Shown here one piece after another: positions 1-12,790 of a stretch of DNA of 64,000 bases. The position numbers and the translations under genes were made by a program. Within the stretch, counting starts at the first letter, position 1. Each line of letters begins with the position of its first letter. Below the pieces are notes generated by a model. It saw nothing but the letters and a program-made list of their open reading frames with translations, made no database searches and was not told where the DNA came from. Origin of the DNA: Lucinisca nassula (Eukaryota; Mollusca; Bivalvia; Lucinida; Lucinidae); the NCBI GenBank assembly GCA_963580285.1, contig OY757010.1, positions 147,174,675 through 147,238,674 of the forward strand, in the 5' to 3' direction.

Positions 1-57
1 TGCATCCAGCCGACAGACTTTCTTAAAAAAAAAGTAAATCTTTAGGCCGGAGCCGTC

Positions 58-270
58 ATGGTGTTTTGAAAGGGCCGTGAAGCAAAAGCTACTTTTTTTC
101 TACCCAATCTTATTATATCGAAGAATGATTTCACGAAAAGGGTTACTGAAATCATTGCAAGCAAGTATTTTTCTAAATTTATATTCTTAGTCACTATGAA
201 ATTCAGATTCTGATAGGCTATGTTGCAGAAGACAGTCTGGTTAGCAAAAACTTATGCAATGACACATATT
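58..270 (-). pseudogene. Fragment of a Penelope-type reverse transcriptase, C-terminal part
   Basis: This stretch matches, in the same orientation, the C-terminal coding part of the longer reverse-transcriptase remnant at 39360-40640 (compare 92-235 here with 39468-39598). Both carry the segment that in the longer copy reads EPEFYGELVYKFRKI on the minus strand. The frame here is broken, with only short open pieces left. It is a dead 5'-truncated copy. The element family is inferred from the longer copy. Confidence 0.6.
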
Positions 271-486
271 GAGAATAGATTTGAGATAAATAAATGTCTT
301 TTTTTTTCTTCTTTGATCCTACAAAGGCTAGAATTAGCCTGTGCGTTTACTGTTTAATGAGCAAATGCTCCTCTAATTGGAAACGAACCCTCGGATCAGA
401 CAGAGCAGGAGCGATTAATGAACCTTTGCTGAGGTTTTGTAGGAGCTGCAGGTATTCGATTGAAGTATTTAAATAGAAGTCGGTGG

Positions 487-672
487 ATCACGAAAACATG
501 CCAATATAATTCTGACCCCCTTAAATCCAACTTTTATATAGTAAAACTGAGGTTTATAGGTATTTACATTGCTTTCCTTATTTCTTCTCAGAAACACAGA
601 TTGTGGATACGCGTTAGAACCGCCTGGTCCGGGTGACTGTAACAAGTTCCCACACACTATATCTTGAGCAAA
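487..672. mobile_element. Family P palindromic MITE, degraded copy
   Basis: It begins with the family P terminus ATCACGAAAACATGCC, then the usual TTATATAGTAAAACTG block and the first half of the central palindrome (GCGTTAGAACCGCC). The second half of the palindrome and the right terminus are mostly lost. Confidence 0.65.
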
Positions 673-689
673 AATATTAAAAATCAGAG

Positions 690-1714
690 TGTTTTATCTG
701 AAAGTTTTTTATCTTTTTGGTGGTATTTTAATAGGCGTGATTTCGTAATGCGTCTCACCATCTCTGTAACCTGCGCGTCGTACATTCCGAAGCCACGTGC
801 CCTGTAATAAAAACACGACAGAAATTCATACAGTGCAAATATTATTTGCTTCATACTTAACAGATTTAACGAAGGCATACCGAGTTTATGAACGGTAGTG
901 TCAATAATTGGAACTTGACAAATTTTGTGCATTCGAATCAAAATGTTGTATTTGTACAGCTGATGATGAAAATGTGTTCGGTGTAAAAGATACAGAATGT
1001 CTTTAGCAACACCAGCTAACGCTGGTTGACTGATTTATCGACATTAATTTAATATCATTCGCTATTATTCTACATAATACACGGCTTTATAATGTACTTC
1101 GCAGCCTCTGCGTTGTAATCGTTAACGAAGCTACGTGCGTTGTATAGGAATATCAAGATTGTTCTTTTTCCCAAAAGATGTGACAAAAGTTGCATATTAG
1201 CTTTTCGATTTCATTATCGTTATTCACAATTTATCGGCCAGAACACCAGCCAAAAACGTGTAGGTACATAGGACGACCAGGCCAAAGTGAAAATACAGGT
1301 GAATCTGTGTTGAATGCCAAATTTCTTTTGGGGTCTATTTTTCTTTATTCGGTTTTTCAAGTTTTTTCTTGCAACAGACGAAGCCGCACATTAATAAAGT
1401 AGTCCGTAAGGCAGATGTCAGTATTGGACAATGCAATACAACAGTTAGATTAACGTAAAAACAGTTTCTTACCTACATTGACGAACTGTCATCCGCCATT
1501 TTTCATCGAAGCCTATGCGTCCAAAATACGAAACCTATGCGACCGCTACGCAGCCTGTACGTATGTATTGACCAGTGTGGTAGTGATAGTCTTAGTTTAA
1601 ACAATATTTTATTTACTTCTTTTCAATTACAAATATATAAAAAGAATATAACCTATTAGAAAGATCAACAGGATTTGAAAAAAAAGCAAAGTTGCTTATA
1701 CTCATCATCTCCTG
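690..1714. other. No recognisable feature
   Basis: AT-rich sequence with only short open frames and no repeat family I recognise from elsewhere in the window. Confidence 0.5.
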
Positions 1715-3115
1715 CAATTAATGGGCATTATATACCGCTTCCGAAATTCTAAATACAATAAAACACAACAAATCTAGTTGAATTATTGAGAATGTAAACA
1801 TCATATTGAAATTTTCTTTATTAATACGTGCTGGGAAATTTGCATTTCCGAAGAGTAAAATATCAACTGATATATGAGAGTGCCTCGTTATTATGTTTAA
1901 CATTTCATCCCTGGCATTACGATACCGTGTGCACTCAAGGAGATAGTGATTATTGTTTTCTATAGATCCATAAGTGCAATTTGGACTATCTATTAAATTA
2001 CACCTATATAAATTATAATTCAGTGAACTGCATTCCGTACGAAGTCTTGTATGTAGTATTTGTTACATGCGATTGCCACAATAATAATGTCGTGGAACTT
2101 CAACAGAGTTTTCTGGGAGGTATCGTTTAAAGGCATCCTGTGATTCGGCATTTCTGTGTTCATTTTGAAGTTTATTCCATTCACGGGTTGTTGAAGGTAA
2201 AAATGAGCTACTATAAAGTGCAGTTCTCGAGTGGATAAGGCTGTAGTTATCTGCGTTACGAAGTTGGTAGGACGAAACATCACCGATATGCAGTGGCAAT
2301 AAGTTACATAGGTAATCCGGTGCTATCTGGTGATCCATTTCATAGAACAGTTGTAATTTATGCATTCTACGCCTATCCGAAAGTTTATCCCAGCCAAGCT
2401 CTTCATAAAGTTTTTGAGTACTAACTAGCTTTGTAGTGCCCGTGACAATACGGCCTGCTTCAAGCTGTATTTTTTTCTAATTCGTTCTTTTGTTGTTGGA
2501 CACAATTGTCCCATACAATATCTCCATATTCGAGGATCGGTCTTATGAAGGTAAAATATATCTTCTGAAGCGATTTTCGTTTTAAGGTAAATTTAAAGGA
2601 TCTCAAAAGGTTTAAACGGTCTAATGTTTTTTTTTTCTTTTATGTACACCAAATGAGCAAGCCAATCACATGAGTTAGAAAGATTTAGACCTAGGTGCTT
2701 ATGTGTAGTCACTTCTTTAATAACTACACCTGATAAATATATACTGGGATGATTAACTCTATTTCGTTTTCTCGTGAATAATAAAGATTCCGTTTTGTTA
2801 GGATTAAATTAAACACGCCATAATTCTGACCATGACGATATTCGTTGAAGATCATTGTTAAGAATGTGTGCTGCTGAGTCTGGCAGGTCGACTACAATAA
2901 ACAGGGTAGTATCGTCTGCGAACAGTCGAATATTAGACTGAATTTCATTCACAATATCGTTGATATAAACAGTAAACAAAAGTGGGCCAAAAATAGATCC
3001 CTGAGGCACACCAGCTTTGATTTCCTTCCAATCCGAGTTTCCACCCTTGATTACTACTCTTTGGCATATTTTGGCTAAATAACTTTTGAACCATTCCAAA
3101 AGAGCGATAGTCTTA
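1715..3115 (-). pseudogene. Non-LTR retrotransposon (LINE) reverse transcriptase, 5'-truncated and broken
   Basis: Read on the minus strand, the 2809-3099 piece holds the RT palm motifs: AGVPQGSIFGPLLF and the catalytic LFADDTTLF. The following stretch (about 2640-2808) reads NPNKTESLLFTRKRNRVN after a stop and continues with the HKHLGL segment typical of LINE RT thumb regions. The 2063-2365 piece carries the STTREWNKLQNEHRN motif of the LINE C-terminus. The last piece (1718-2060) has the cysteine/histidine-like tail NNHYLLECTRYRNARDEM. Stops and frameshifts separate the pieces, and endonuclease and ORF1 are absent. The upstream edge abuts AT-rich sequence at about 3115. I place it in the Jockey/CR1-like group by motif style only. 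It would have copied its own RNA at a nicked target; this copy cannot. Confidence 0.9.
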
Positions 3116-4299
3116 TATAAGCGGTTCCTCGTTATAGGGAAAGAATGTATTCCCTTACATTTTTGCCGTTATAAATCATTTGCCAATATAATGAATCCCA
3201 ATAAAGAGTATCATAGGTAGTAAATCCCACAAATACTCAAAGAAATAAATTTTGAAGAAATTTGTTAAATTCCCATCACCGTGACGATTCCAACAAATAT
3301 CTATAACATTTTGTTGTTTGTGTATTAGAATACAATAAATTTTCATGAGTATGGTTTTCTAACCCAAGGGATGCCTGCGCCAATCGGAACTAAGGCGAAA
3401 CCATAAAGATAAGGATACATTCGACTGAAATTGTCGTTATAACGACTTTTGTCGCAACAATGAATGTCGGTTGACTATATCCACGACAGATGTTTTAGCC
3501 GTAGCGTGCCAGGAAAACGATCGTCTTTAAACTGAACACAATGAAAATACGAAACGAATAAAGTACTGCAACCCAATACTATAAAGTTGCACGAAAGGTA
3601 AATTATTTAGAGCGGCCAGACCAACAAAAATTCTGGAATGAGGATCGGAGAATCTTTAGTCGATTTTAACCCCAATACCTTAGGTTCCAGTATCACGAGC
3701 CAGCACTCTTTTCAATCAGTTTAACATCAAATCCTTTGTGTCTGAGGAATCGTAGAAGATTCGTTGTTTGCCCCCAAAATACTGTCCCGAGTCAAACTTC
3801 ATTGTTAATCAAAGGCATGTAACTCTTTTAATAACAGTCCGAGTAGACTTGTCCGACCGTTATGCACATTCTCATTTTATATCCTTTCGTTGGTGCAAGT
3901 TGCAAATATTGATCCCGACAAACGCAGGAGGATTCGCAGAGACGCGAACTTTACTGTGGCATGGTTATTAGGCAAGCTTTGTAATCCTTCCATTTACAAC
4001 CGAACAGAAAACGTGACTTTATGGTCATGACAAACCTGTGTACAAGCTTGTTTCAAACCACGATCTTAAAAATATGAGGTGGATTTGAGGCATGAGCAGT
4101 ACTTTAAAGCGTGCCAAAAAGACGTGTTTCTGTTCGTAAACATTTATGTGCAAAATTACCCGTCCCGTCTTTGTAATGAATATCCTTGAAGCGAAGACAA
4201 TGGTGACCGACTATATAACGAAAAATGGGTTTTCAAAGGTATAAATTATAGTATGTTTTCTAGCTCAAAGACCCGAGTACCCACAATTACAGCAAAAAT
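3116..4299. other. Intergenic, small inverted-repeat scraps only
   Basis: The stretch has no credible coding frame. At 3430-3470 a segment with GTCGTTATAACGAC is self-complementary and resembles ends of pogo-type MITEs, too short to classify. Confidence 0.4.
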
Positions 4300-4400
4300 G
4301 ACGTACATTTTTTTATCATATGACGCCGCGTCTGAGAGTGAAATAACGCCATTTATTACATACCTACTATAGGTAAATTACATTAGAATCTTTCAATACA
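4300..4400. repeat. Family E foldback fragment
   Basis: TTTTATCATATGACG followed by CGTCTGAGAGTGAAATAACG matches the reverse complement of 44519-44562, the outer part of the family E copy there. Confidence 0.6.
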
Positions 4401-4446
4401 GGCTCATTTTTTCGCTATTTTGATGGCACAGTCACGTGACGGGGCC

Positions 4447-4472
4447 AAAAATCCATATAATATGGATTTTTT
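4447..4472. repeat. Short perfect palindrome
   Basis: AAATCCATATAATATGGATTT reads the same on both strands apart from the centre. The rest of 4401-5335 holds nothing I can name. Confidence 0.5.
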
Positions 4473-5342
4473 GCACTGCCTTCCCATATGTGCACTGCTC
4501 CTCTCTGTTACTATAGCAATAGAATGTTAATGCCGTACTCCATAAGCTTCAAAATGGCCGTAGAAAAATCACTTGAAGCAATGTCAACCCGACTTCTGGA
4601 CCTAGACAGAGCGATAGAAGGCAGTGATAACAATAGATTTTGAGAAATGTCTGATATTTCGTGGCAAGCATGAAAAATGAAAAACAAAATACTTTTTAAA
4701 AGAAGTTCACTCACGATTGGGAAGCATTGTGAAGGACGTTGCTTTCAAGCACAGCAGGGATGTCCCAACATTTGAAACAATAAAGTCGTGCCAACCACCT
4801 TAAACGAACAGATCCCTTCACCTATGAGGAGCTGGAAATTGTGCGGAAGAAATCTGTGGGAGGGAAAAAGTCCCAAAAAATTGTCTTGTATTTTAACGTA
4901 AACAACCACCGCGACCGACTGCTACACACGGTTATGCAGAAGCTTGATGAATGACACTAAGAGCCTTGAAAATTAAAATGGTCTTCAAATAAGCACAAAA
5001 CATTCTGTAAAATACCTTAAAAAGCATTCTTTGAACTGCAGAAATTCTATATTTAAAATGGCGATTTGTTTTTTGGTTTGAAACTTACAGTTGCGACGTC
5101 ACTTGTGACGTAATTTGCTACGCACTACTGTGTTACTGTATTACCGTGAGCATGATTAGTGTAGGCCTACTAACCAGTTATATTATTTAAAAGGAATTTC
5201 TTTTTTTTTCGGCGGATACCGAAAATATATCATCAACACACTCGATGAAACGTTCCCGGCATCAACCTTTAAAAAGTAAATATTCTCTTTGCCTTCATTT
5301 CTTCACGTTGCAATATATATGCTATATAAATGATGTAATAAA

Positions 5343-5484
5343 GAGGTTATGATATGGTGAAGGTGTGCCTCAAAGTAATATTGGCACCGGAAGTCACATT
5401 GGCCCTCGGGCTAAAGCCCTCGGGCCAATATGACATACCGGTGCCAATATGACTTAGAGGTACACCTTTACATATAATAACCTC
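5343..5484. repeat. Long hairpin at the left edge of family E copy
   Basis: The arms are near mirror images: AATATTGGCACCGG pairs with CCGGTGCCAATATGA, and GGCCCTCGGGCT pairs with AGCCCTCGGGCC around a two-base centre near 5413. The outermost bases AGGTTAT/ATAACCT also pair. Confidence 0.8.
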
Positions 5485-5778
5485 TATGTAATATTTTCGA
5501 TAATCCACTAGTGGATTAAATATGCAAATTAGTGATATACGCCCCCTAACGTTACATGTACGCCGTACTTAACGACGTCGCGCTTACTAATGGCGGAATA
5601 TTGCATTTTTGTAAACAAATCGTGAATAAAATGCGTTTTAAATGCCATACGAGTGATAAATAGAATCTTGCATTCGTGCTCATGTATTATTATATTTATT
5701 AAACTCGTTGAGGAAAAGGGATAAAAGGCTCGGCAAAGCCTCGCATCTTATGCCTTCTCCTCAACTCGTTTAATAAAT

Positions 5779-6426
5779 TGAAGGGGTTAGTGCAAGAAGG
5801 TACCTAAGTCACATTTTCATTATTTTGAGAAAAACGCGAAAAACAAAGTATTTTGCGAAAGTTTCATATTTTGTGTTTCTTATTTTAAATAAATAGTTCT
5901 GTTGATATATTCTATGATATGAAATGGTGTAAAGATCGCATAAATAGTCCGAAGTATATTGCAGATATTCATTAATTTCAATAATGTGTTTATGCAAGAA
6001 GGGGCCTAAGTCCATGGTTGTTTATGCAAGAAGGGGCCTAAGTCCATTGTTTAAAGGACATACTTTTCTCTATTTAGAGCAGAAACCTATTACATTTTAT
6101 TGAATGTGTATATTTTATCTTTTGTAGACTCTTCATAAGTTTCTTAAAACAAAGAGCTGAAACAAATGAACAACACATACACCGATAACTCGAAGTTGTT
6201 TGTGGTAAAAATGGACTTAGGCCCCTTCTTGCACCAAAGATACGACCTTGGACTTAGGACCCTTCCAAAGATTCAATGTAACTGTCATTTTTAATGCCAA
6301 TAAAGAAATAAAGCATATCAAACTATATATCATATTGTAGGTCTTGGTATGATATATCTGAAAATAACAATATCTCATATTTTTCCAAAAATGGACTTAG
6401 GTACCTTCTTGCACTAACCCCTTCAA
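5779..6426. mobile_element. Non-autonomous TIR element (family G) nested in family E
   Basis: The ends are inverted copies: GGGGTTAGTGCAAGAAGG at 5783-5800 and CCTTCTTGCACTAACCCC at the right end. Inside, variants of the terminal motif (CAAGAAGGGGCCTAAGTCC) recur twice at about 5995-6045 and once inverted at about 6212-6236. It carries no transposase. The flanks are two parts of family E, which gives the order of insertion. Confidence 0.8.
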
Positions 6427-6465
6427 TTCTATACTACATGAGTACTCATGTAAGATCCTCTATAT

Positions 6466-7257
6466 CTGACAAATGCACTATGTGACAGCGATGTCAAGAA
6501 CAGCCACACTCATGGACAAGATAAGCAGACAAAAGAGCTGTAACCCTTGAGGATCAACGTTAAATCTTTGTTTAAACAACATTTTCAAACGTTGATTTTG
6601 CGCTTATTGCCTACTTGGAATAGTGGTACGAAGGCACACACAACAAGGCGCGCAATAACAAATTTAAGTTTACTGACATCTAAGAGGCGGCTGCAAAGGA
6701 CGATCGCCTTGTGGCTGCCAACAGCAACTCTACTATGGGCCTCAACTGCAGGGTACACTAAAACAGGGCTGTAGGTAAACCATTAGGTGCAAAGTCATTG
6801 AAACATATTACACGTTCGCTTATTGTTTGAATACTAAAACAAAACCTCGAACAAAGAACAATGGCTTTGCCAGTGTTTTATGTGTCGTTATATACCTTTT
6901 TATTCCTTTGGTGGCTTGAGATGCTTGTTTTCTATTAGTGTGGCCTTTTCTGGGTATTTGTTTTTCTTTTTGACATGCATATAATGATACAAAACCTGAA
7001 TCATGCAATAATTGAAACTACGAAGCCTTTTATCATGAATTTTGTAAATGCATCGATGCATACATTAATAAAAAGCTAAAGGGTTTTAAACCATGAACCT
7101 CTGAATACACCCATTGCTGACTATCAGCCAATCAAATTGCTTGATATATTCTATTCATTCAGTTCACAAACTGCATGACAAATGGATCCAGACTGTTTGC
7201 AATGGAAGTGGTTGTGTGTTCAGCTGGATAAGTGTTAAACTGTCATGACTGGTTTTT
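6466..7257. other. No recognisable feature
   Basis: AT-rich; the 75-residue frame at 6547-6774 lacks homologous features I know and has no supporting context. Confidence 0.4.
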
Positions 7258-10200
7258 AGCTCCACTGGCCGAAGGCCAGCGGGGCTATTGTCATGGCCCT
7301 GTGTCCGTCGTGCGTCCGTGCGTTAACTTTTTCTTTAAACATCTTCTCCTCCTAAACTACTGGGCCAATTGTTACCAAACTTCACAGGAATGTTCCTTAC
7401 ATAGTCCTCTTCTAAATTCCTTCAAAGAATTTTGTAACACCCAGAACTCTGGTTGCCATGGCAACAAAACCACAAAAAAATTAAAAATCTTTAAAAATCT
7501 TCTCCTCCAAAACCACCTGTTGGATTTCATTTTTATTTTGCATGACTGTTCCTTGGGTTGACCTCTTTCAGATTCCTTGAAGAAATTATGATCCGACAAA
7601 AAACATGGCTGTCATGGGCAGGGCTTATTTTCCCTATTTAACATATAGTGTAATGCTAAAACATCTTCTCCTCCTAAACTGTTGGGCCCATTGTAACCAA
7701 ACTTCACAGGAATGTTCCTTACTTAGTCCTCTTCTAAATTCCTTCAAAGAATTTTGTTACACCCAGAACTCTGGTTGCCATGGCAACAAACCAACACAAA
7801 AATTAAAAATCTTTAAAAATCTTCTCCTCCAAAACCACCTGTTGGATTTCATTTTTATTTTGCATGAATGTTCCTTGGGTGGACCTCTTTCAGATTCCTT
7901 GAAGAAATTTTGATCCGACAAAAAACATGGCCGCCATGGGAGGGGCTTATTTTCCCTATTTAACATATAGTGTAATGCTAAAACATCTTCTCCTCCTAAA
8001 CTACTGGGCCAATTGTAACCAAACTTCACAGGAATGTTCCTTACATAGTCCTCTTCTAAATTCCTTCAAAGAATTTTGTTACACCCAGAACTCTGGTTGC
8101 CATGGCAACAAAACCACACACACAAAAAAATAAAAATCTTTAAAAATCTTCTCCTCCAAACCCACCTGTTGGATTTCATTATCCCCTCGCACAACATAGT
8201 TGTGAGGGGGGATATAGCATTTGTCCCGTACGTACGTACGTACTTTTGTCATCGCTCTAGCGCCACGTACGTACGTACTTTTGTCACCGCTCTAGGGCCA
8301 CTAACGTACGTACGTACTATTGTCATCGCTCTAGCGCCTACATTTCTTGACCGATTTTAATATAACTTCACACGAACGTTCCTTACGACAATATCTGGAG
8401 CAAGATCGACTTTCAAGGTCATGACCTCAAGGTCAAGGTCACTCTGGCTATTTTTTTGAAAAACTTTGTCATGGCTCTAGCGCCTAAGTTTCTCCCCCAA
8501 TTTCAATATAACTTCAAACAAATGATCCTTATAAAAATATCTCGAGCGAGTTTGACTTTCAAGGTCATGACCTCAAGGTCAAGGTCACTGAGGCTATTTT
8601 TAGAAAAAACATTGTCATCGCTCTAGCGCTTACATTTCTTCACCAATTTCAATATAACTTCACACAAATGATCCTTATAAAAATATCTCGAGCGATTTCC
8701 ACTTTCAAGGTCATGGCTTCAAGGTCAAGGTCACAGTGGCTATTTTTAGAAAAACTGTCATCACTCTAGCTCCTACATTTCTTCACTGATTTCAATATAA
8801 CTTCACACAAATGTTCCTTATGACAATATCTTGAGCGAGTTGGACTTTCAAGGTCATGACCTGAAGGTCAAGGTCACTGTGGCTATTTTTTGAAAAACTT
8901 TTTCATCGCTCTAGCGCTTACATTTCTTCACCAATTTCAATATAACTTCATACAAATGTTCCTTATGACAATATCTCTAGCGAGTTCCACTTTCAAGGTC
9001 AAGGTCACTGTGTCTATTTTTAGAAAAACTTCGTCATCCCTCTAGCGCTTACATTTCTTCATCGATTTCAATATAACTTCACACAAATGTTCCTTATGAC
9101 AATATCTCGCCAATTCGACTTTCAAGGTCAAGGTCACTATGGCTATTTTTAGAAAACTTTGTCATCGCTCTAGCGCCTACATTTCTTCACTGATTTCAAT
9201 ATAACTTCACACAAATGTTGCTTATGACAATACCTCGAACGAGTTCGACTTTCAAGGTCAAGGTCACTGTGGCTATTTTTAGAAAAACTTTGTCATTGCT
9301 CTAGCGCTTACATTTCTTTCACCAATTTCAATATTACTTCACACAAATGTTCCTTATAACAATATCTCTAGTGAATTTCACTTTCAAGGTCAAGGTCACT
9401 GTGGCTATTTTTAGAAAAACGTTGTCATGGCTCTAGCGCTTACATTTCTTCACCCGTTTCAATATAACTTCACACAAATGTTCCTTATGACAATACCTCG
9501 AGCGAGTTTGACTTTCAAGGTCAAGGTCACTTTGGCTATTTTTAGGAAAACTTTGTCATTGCTCTAGTGCTTACATTTTTTCACCAATTTCAATATAACT
9601 TCACACAAATGTTCCTTATGACAATATCTCGAGCTATTTAGAATTTCAAGGTCAAGGTCACTGTGGCTATTTTTAGAAAAACTTTGTCATCGCTCTAGCG
9701 CCTACATTTAATGATGGATTGTAATAGAACTTCACACAAATGTTTCTTATGATAATATCTCGACTTACTTCGACTTTCAAGGTCATGACCTCAAAGTCAA
9801 GGTCACTGTGGCTATCTTTAGAAAAACTTTGTCATCGCTCTACCGCCTACATTTATTAACAGATTTTAATATAACTTCACACAAAAGATGCTTATGATAA
9901 TATCTTGAGCAAGATCTACTTTCGTGGTCATGGCCTCAAGTCAAGGTCACTATGGCTATTTTTAGATAAACGTCATCACTCTAGTATGTACATTTATTGG
10001 AGGATTTTTAAACAAACTTTACACAAATGTTGCATATGATAATATCTCAAGCAAGTTATCGCATGCGATGCCTTGTTTTTATTTTCATGAATGTTCCTTG
10101 GGTGGACCTCTTTTAGATTCCTTGAAGAAATTTTGATCCGACAAAAAACATGGCCGCCATGAGCGGGGCTTATTTTCACTATTTAACATATAATGTCATG

Positions 10201-10548
10201 CTAAAAAATCTTCTTCTGCAAAAGTACTTGTGGGATTTCATTGTAATTTGCATGAATTGTCCTTGGGTGGACTGTTGTCAGATTCCTCGAAAAAATTTGA
10301 TCTTACAAAAAAACATGGCCGCCATGGGCGAGGCTTATTTTCACTATATAACATATAGTGTAATGCTGAAAATATTTTCTTGTTTTATTTCATAGTTATT
10401 TGGCATGCATGTTCCTTGGGTGGACCTCTGTCAGATTCCTTGAAGAAATTTTGATCCGACAAAAAACATGGCTGCAGTGGGCGGGGTTTATTTTCACTAT
10501 ATAACATGTAGTGTAATGTTAAAAAAGTCTTCTCTTCTTCAAAAGTTC
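7258..10548 (+). mobile_element. Pearl/Helentron-like non-autonomous element, copy 1
   Basis: The head is a hairpin, AGCTCCACTGGCC / GGCCAGCGGGGCT (7258-7286). A GTCCGTCGTGCGTCCGTGCG block follows, then tandem units of about 320 bp that each start with AAACATCTTCTCCTCC (about 7337, 7660, 7980). Each unit carries TTCACAGGAATGTTCCTTA and CATGAATGTTCCTTGGGTGG-type boxes. Repeats resume at 10076 after a nested 1.9 kb insertion. A hairpin head, CCGTCC-rich leader and tandem core is the plan known for oyster pearl elements and Drosophila DINE-1 (Helentron-associated). The family assignment is inferred. The open frames here (such as 7232-7561) are by-products of the repeat. Confidence 0.7.
8180..10075 (+). 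mobile_element. Second pearl-like element, nested, with about 12 tandem units
   Basis: The head hairpin is ATCCCCTCGCACAAC / GTTGTGAGGGGGGAT (8181-8213). A CGTACGTACGTACG block is repeated three times to about 8330. Then come about 12 units of 130-150 bp, each with GCTCTAGCGCC, TTCACACAAATGTTCCTTA and CAAGGTCAAGGTCACTGTGG. It ends near GCATGCGATGCCTTG. It lies precisely between GGATTTCAT and TTTTATTTT(G)CATGAATG of the host element, whose uninterrupted unit is seen at 7526-7546. That gives exact edges and shows it is the younger insertion. Confidence 0.85.
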
Positions 10549-10936
10549 TTGTTTATTTATTTATTTATTTAAAAGTACCTTCCTGTATCTGAATTAATCT
10601 CCTCCAATTTTGCTGACTATCACATATCTATAGAGGTCCACCGACAAATTGTCATTCTTAAATTCAAAACATCAGAAATTTCACTTGCCCATCACACTGG
10701 TGATAGAACTGATGTTTTCAACACAAACTCTATTTATATGACTTGATGTTTCAAAACAAATTCAAAATACTGAGGGAGATTGATTTATTAGACCTAATTA
10801 TACTACAGTGTCAACAGTTCTCCAGATCCCTGAGGGTTAAAATGGTTTAGTTGAAAAGGGAGGCATACCGAATCTGACGGAGGAAAGGAAAAAATAAATA
10901 AAGAAAGAAATAAAAACATAAATCTGTTCATTTTTT
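10549..10936. other. Spacer between pearl-like copies
   Basis: Includes a short (TTTA)n run at 10552-10572; nothing else recognised. Confidence 0.4.
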
Positions 10937-11778
10937 AGCTCCACTGGCCAAAGACCGGCAGGTCTTATGTTATATGCTATGGCCCTGTGTCTGTTGTGCG
11001 TCTGTGCGGTTGTGCATCCTTGCGTTAACTTTTTTCTTTAAACATTTTCTCCTTAACTACTTGGTCGATTGTAACCAAACTTCACAGTAATGTTTCTCAC
11101 ATAGTCCTCTTCTGAATTCCTTCAAAGAGTTTTGTTACATGCAGAACAAAATGGCATCGAAACCAAAAAAAAAAATATTTAAAAATCTTCTCCTCCAAAA
11201 CCGCTCAATGGATTTTATTCTTATTTTGCATGAATGTTCCTTGGGTGGACCTCTGTCAGATTCCTAGAAGGAATTCGGATCAGACAAAAAACATGGCCAC
11301 CATGGCCATGCCCCACATGACTGCCATGGCCATTCCCCTTGGCTCATTAGCTTTCAAAGACTTATATGGGGAAAAGTTTTAAAAACCTTCTCCTCCAAAA
11401 CCGCCCAACTTAATGGATTTCATTCTTACTTTGCATGAATGTTCCTTGGGTGGACCTCTGTCCGATTCCTTGAAGCAATTTTGATCAGACAAAAAACATG
11501 GCCGCCATGGACACGCCCATTGGCTTATTAGCTTCCATAGACTCATAAAGGGATCTTTTTTTTTTTTTAATCTTCTCCTCCAAAACCGCTAAACGAATTT
11601 CGTTCTTAATTTTCATGAATGTTCCTTGTGTCTACCATTGTCAGATTCATTGAAGAAATTTTGATCAGACAAAAAACATGGCCGCCATGGCCACCTCCTT
11701 TGGCTCATTAGCTTCCATAGACCAATAAACGGAAAAACTTCTTCCCTGAAACCATAAAGCCTAAAGCTAAGACATTTA

Positions 11779-11955
11779 CAGTAAAACCTGTCTTAGTGGC
11801 CACCTCTGTTAAGCAAGCAACCTGTCTTAAGCAAGCAGGCATTCAGTTCCCAAGAAAGGCAGATGTGTTAAATTTCATCTGTATTAAGCAAGAACCTGTC
11901 TTAAGCAAGCATATTTTGACTATCTCTTAGGCACTTGCTTAATACAGGTTGAACT
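11779..11955. mobile_element. Pogo/Tc1-type MITE with TA target duplication
   Basis: The termini CAGTAAAACCTGTCTTA and TAATACAGGTTGAACTG are inverted copies and both are bordered by TA. Internal TTAAGCAAG motifs repeat. CAGT ends and a TA duplication are typical of Tc1/mariner/pogo. It is inserted in pearl-like copy 2. Confidence 0.8.
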
Positions 11956-12589
11956 GTAGTATGTAGCAAAGTTATGTGGTCACCTACTAAGTCCTGCGAA
12001 CTATGACTCTTGAGTCCAAATTGGCAACGCCCCGGTGCTTAGTAGCTCCCATAGACTAATAATGACAAAATCTTGAAACTTTTCTCCTCTGAAACCATAA
12101 GGCCAAGAGCTTAGTATGTAGCAACGTGAACTATTCAACTGCATAAATCCTGCCAACTATGCCCCTGGGGTCCCAATTGGCCACACCCTGAGGCCCATAA
12201 GCTCCCATAGACTTATACTGGGAAAAACTGACAAAAATCTTCTCTGAAACCATCAGTGCCCAGAGCTTAGATATTAAGTATGCAGCAACGTCAAGTGGTC
12301 ACTCAAATAAATCCTGCCAACAATGCCCCTGGGGTAAAAAATTGGTCACGCCCAGAGGGATATTAGTTCCCATAGACTTATGATAGGAAAAACTTAAAAA
12401 AAAGTCTTCTTCTCTGAAACCATAAGGCCCAGAGCTTTAGATATTTAGAACGGAGCAATGCCAAATGGTCACTCACATAAATCCTGCCAACCATGACTCT
12501 GGGGTCCAAAAAATATAGAATGGACATTCCTTGGGTGGATCACTTGTTTCTTTTTTACCCATTGCATTCGGGAAAACCCTAAATTGGTA

Positions 12590-12790
12590 CCTTGGCAAAC
12601 AGTGCTGGTCCAGATCAGACCCCACAGAACACCATGTCAGATCAGGGCCTGCACTATTTGCTAACAGAATCTGCCATCAAAAATAGAAAAAATAGGCCTG
12701 ACACACCTTATATGACAAATGGACTGGTCCAACATATAGCAAAAGAAGAGTCCACTGGTATACAATTGGTTAATGTAATAAATATGACAA
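12590..12790 (+). repeat. Dispersed repeat block shared with 59048-59220
   Basis: Both places share CTTGGCAAACAGT, GCCTGCACTATTTG-like sequence, CCTTATATGACAAATGGAC and CCAACATATAGCAAA in the same order. It sits at the distal end of pearl-like copy 2. The 68-residue frame across it is not a gene. Confidence 0.75.

Larger units (their letters stand above)
5336..6465. mobile_element. Family E foldback element, interrupted by a second foldback element
   Basis: The block from 5495 to 5780 matches the inverted copy at 44200-44515, sharing AATCCACTAGTGGATT, a CGACGTCG-type stretch and TTTATTAAACTCGTTGAGG. Its core is a palindrome around 5700-5775 (CTCGTTGAGGAAAAGGGATA against a mirrored copy). The right end ATGAGTACTCATGTAAGATC at about 6440-6457 is separated from the rest by the 5779-6426 insertion. 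No protein is encoded. Confidence 0.65.
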
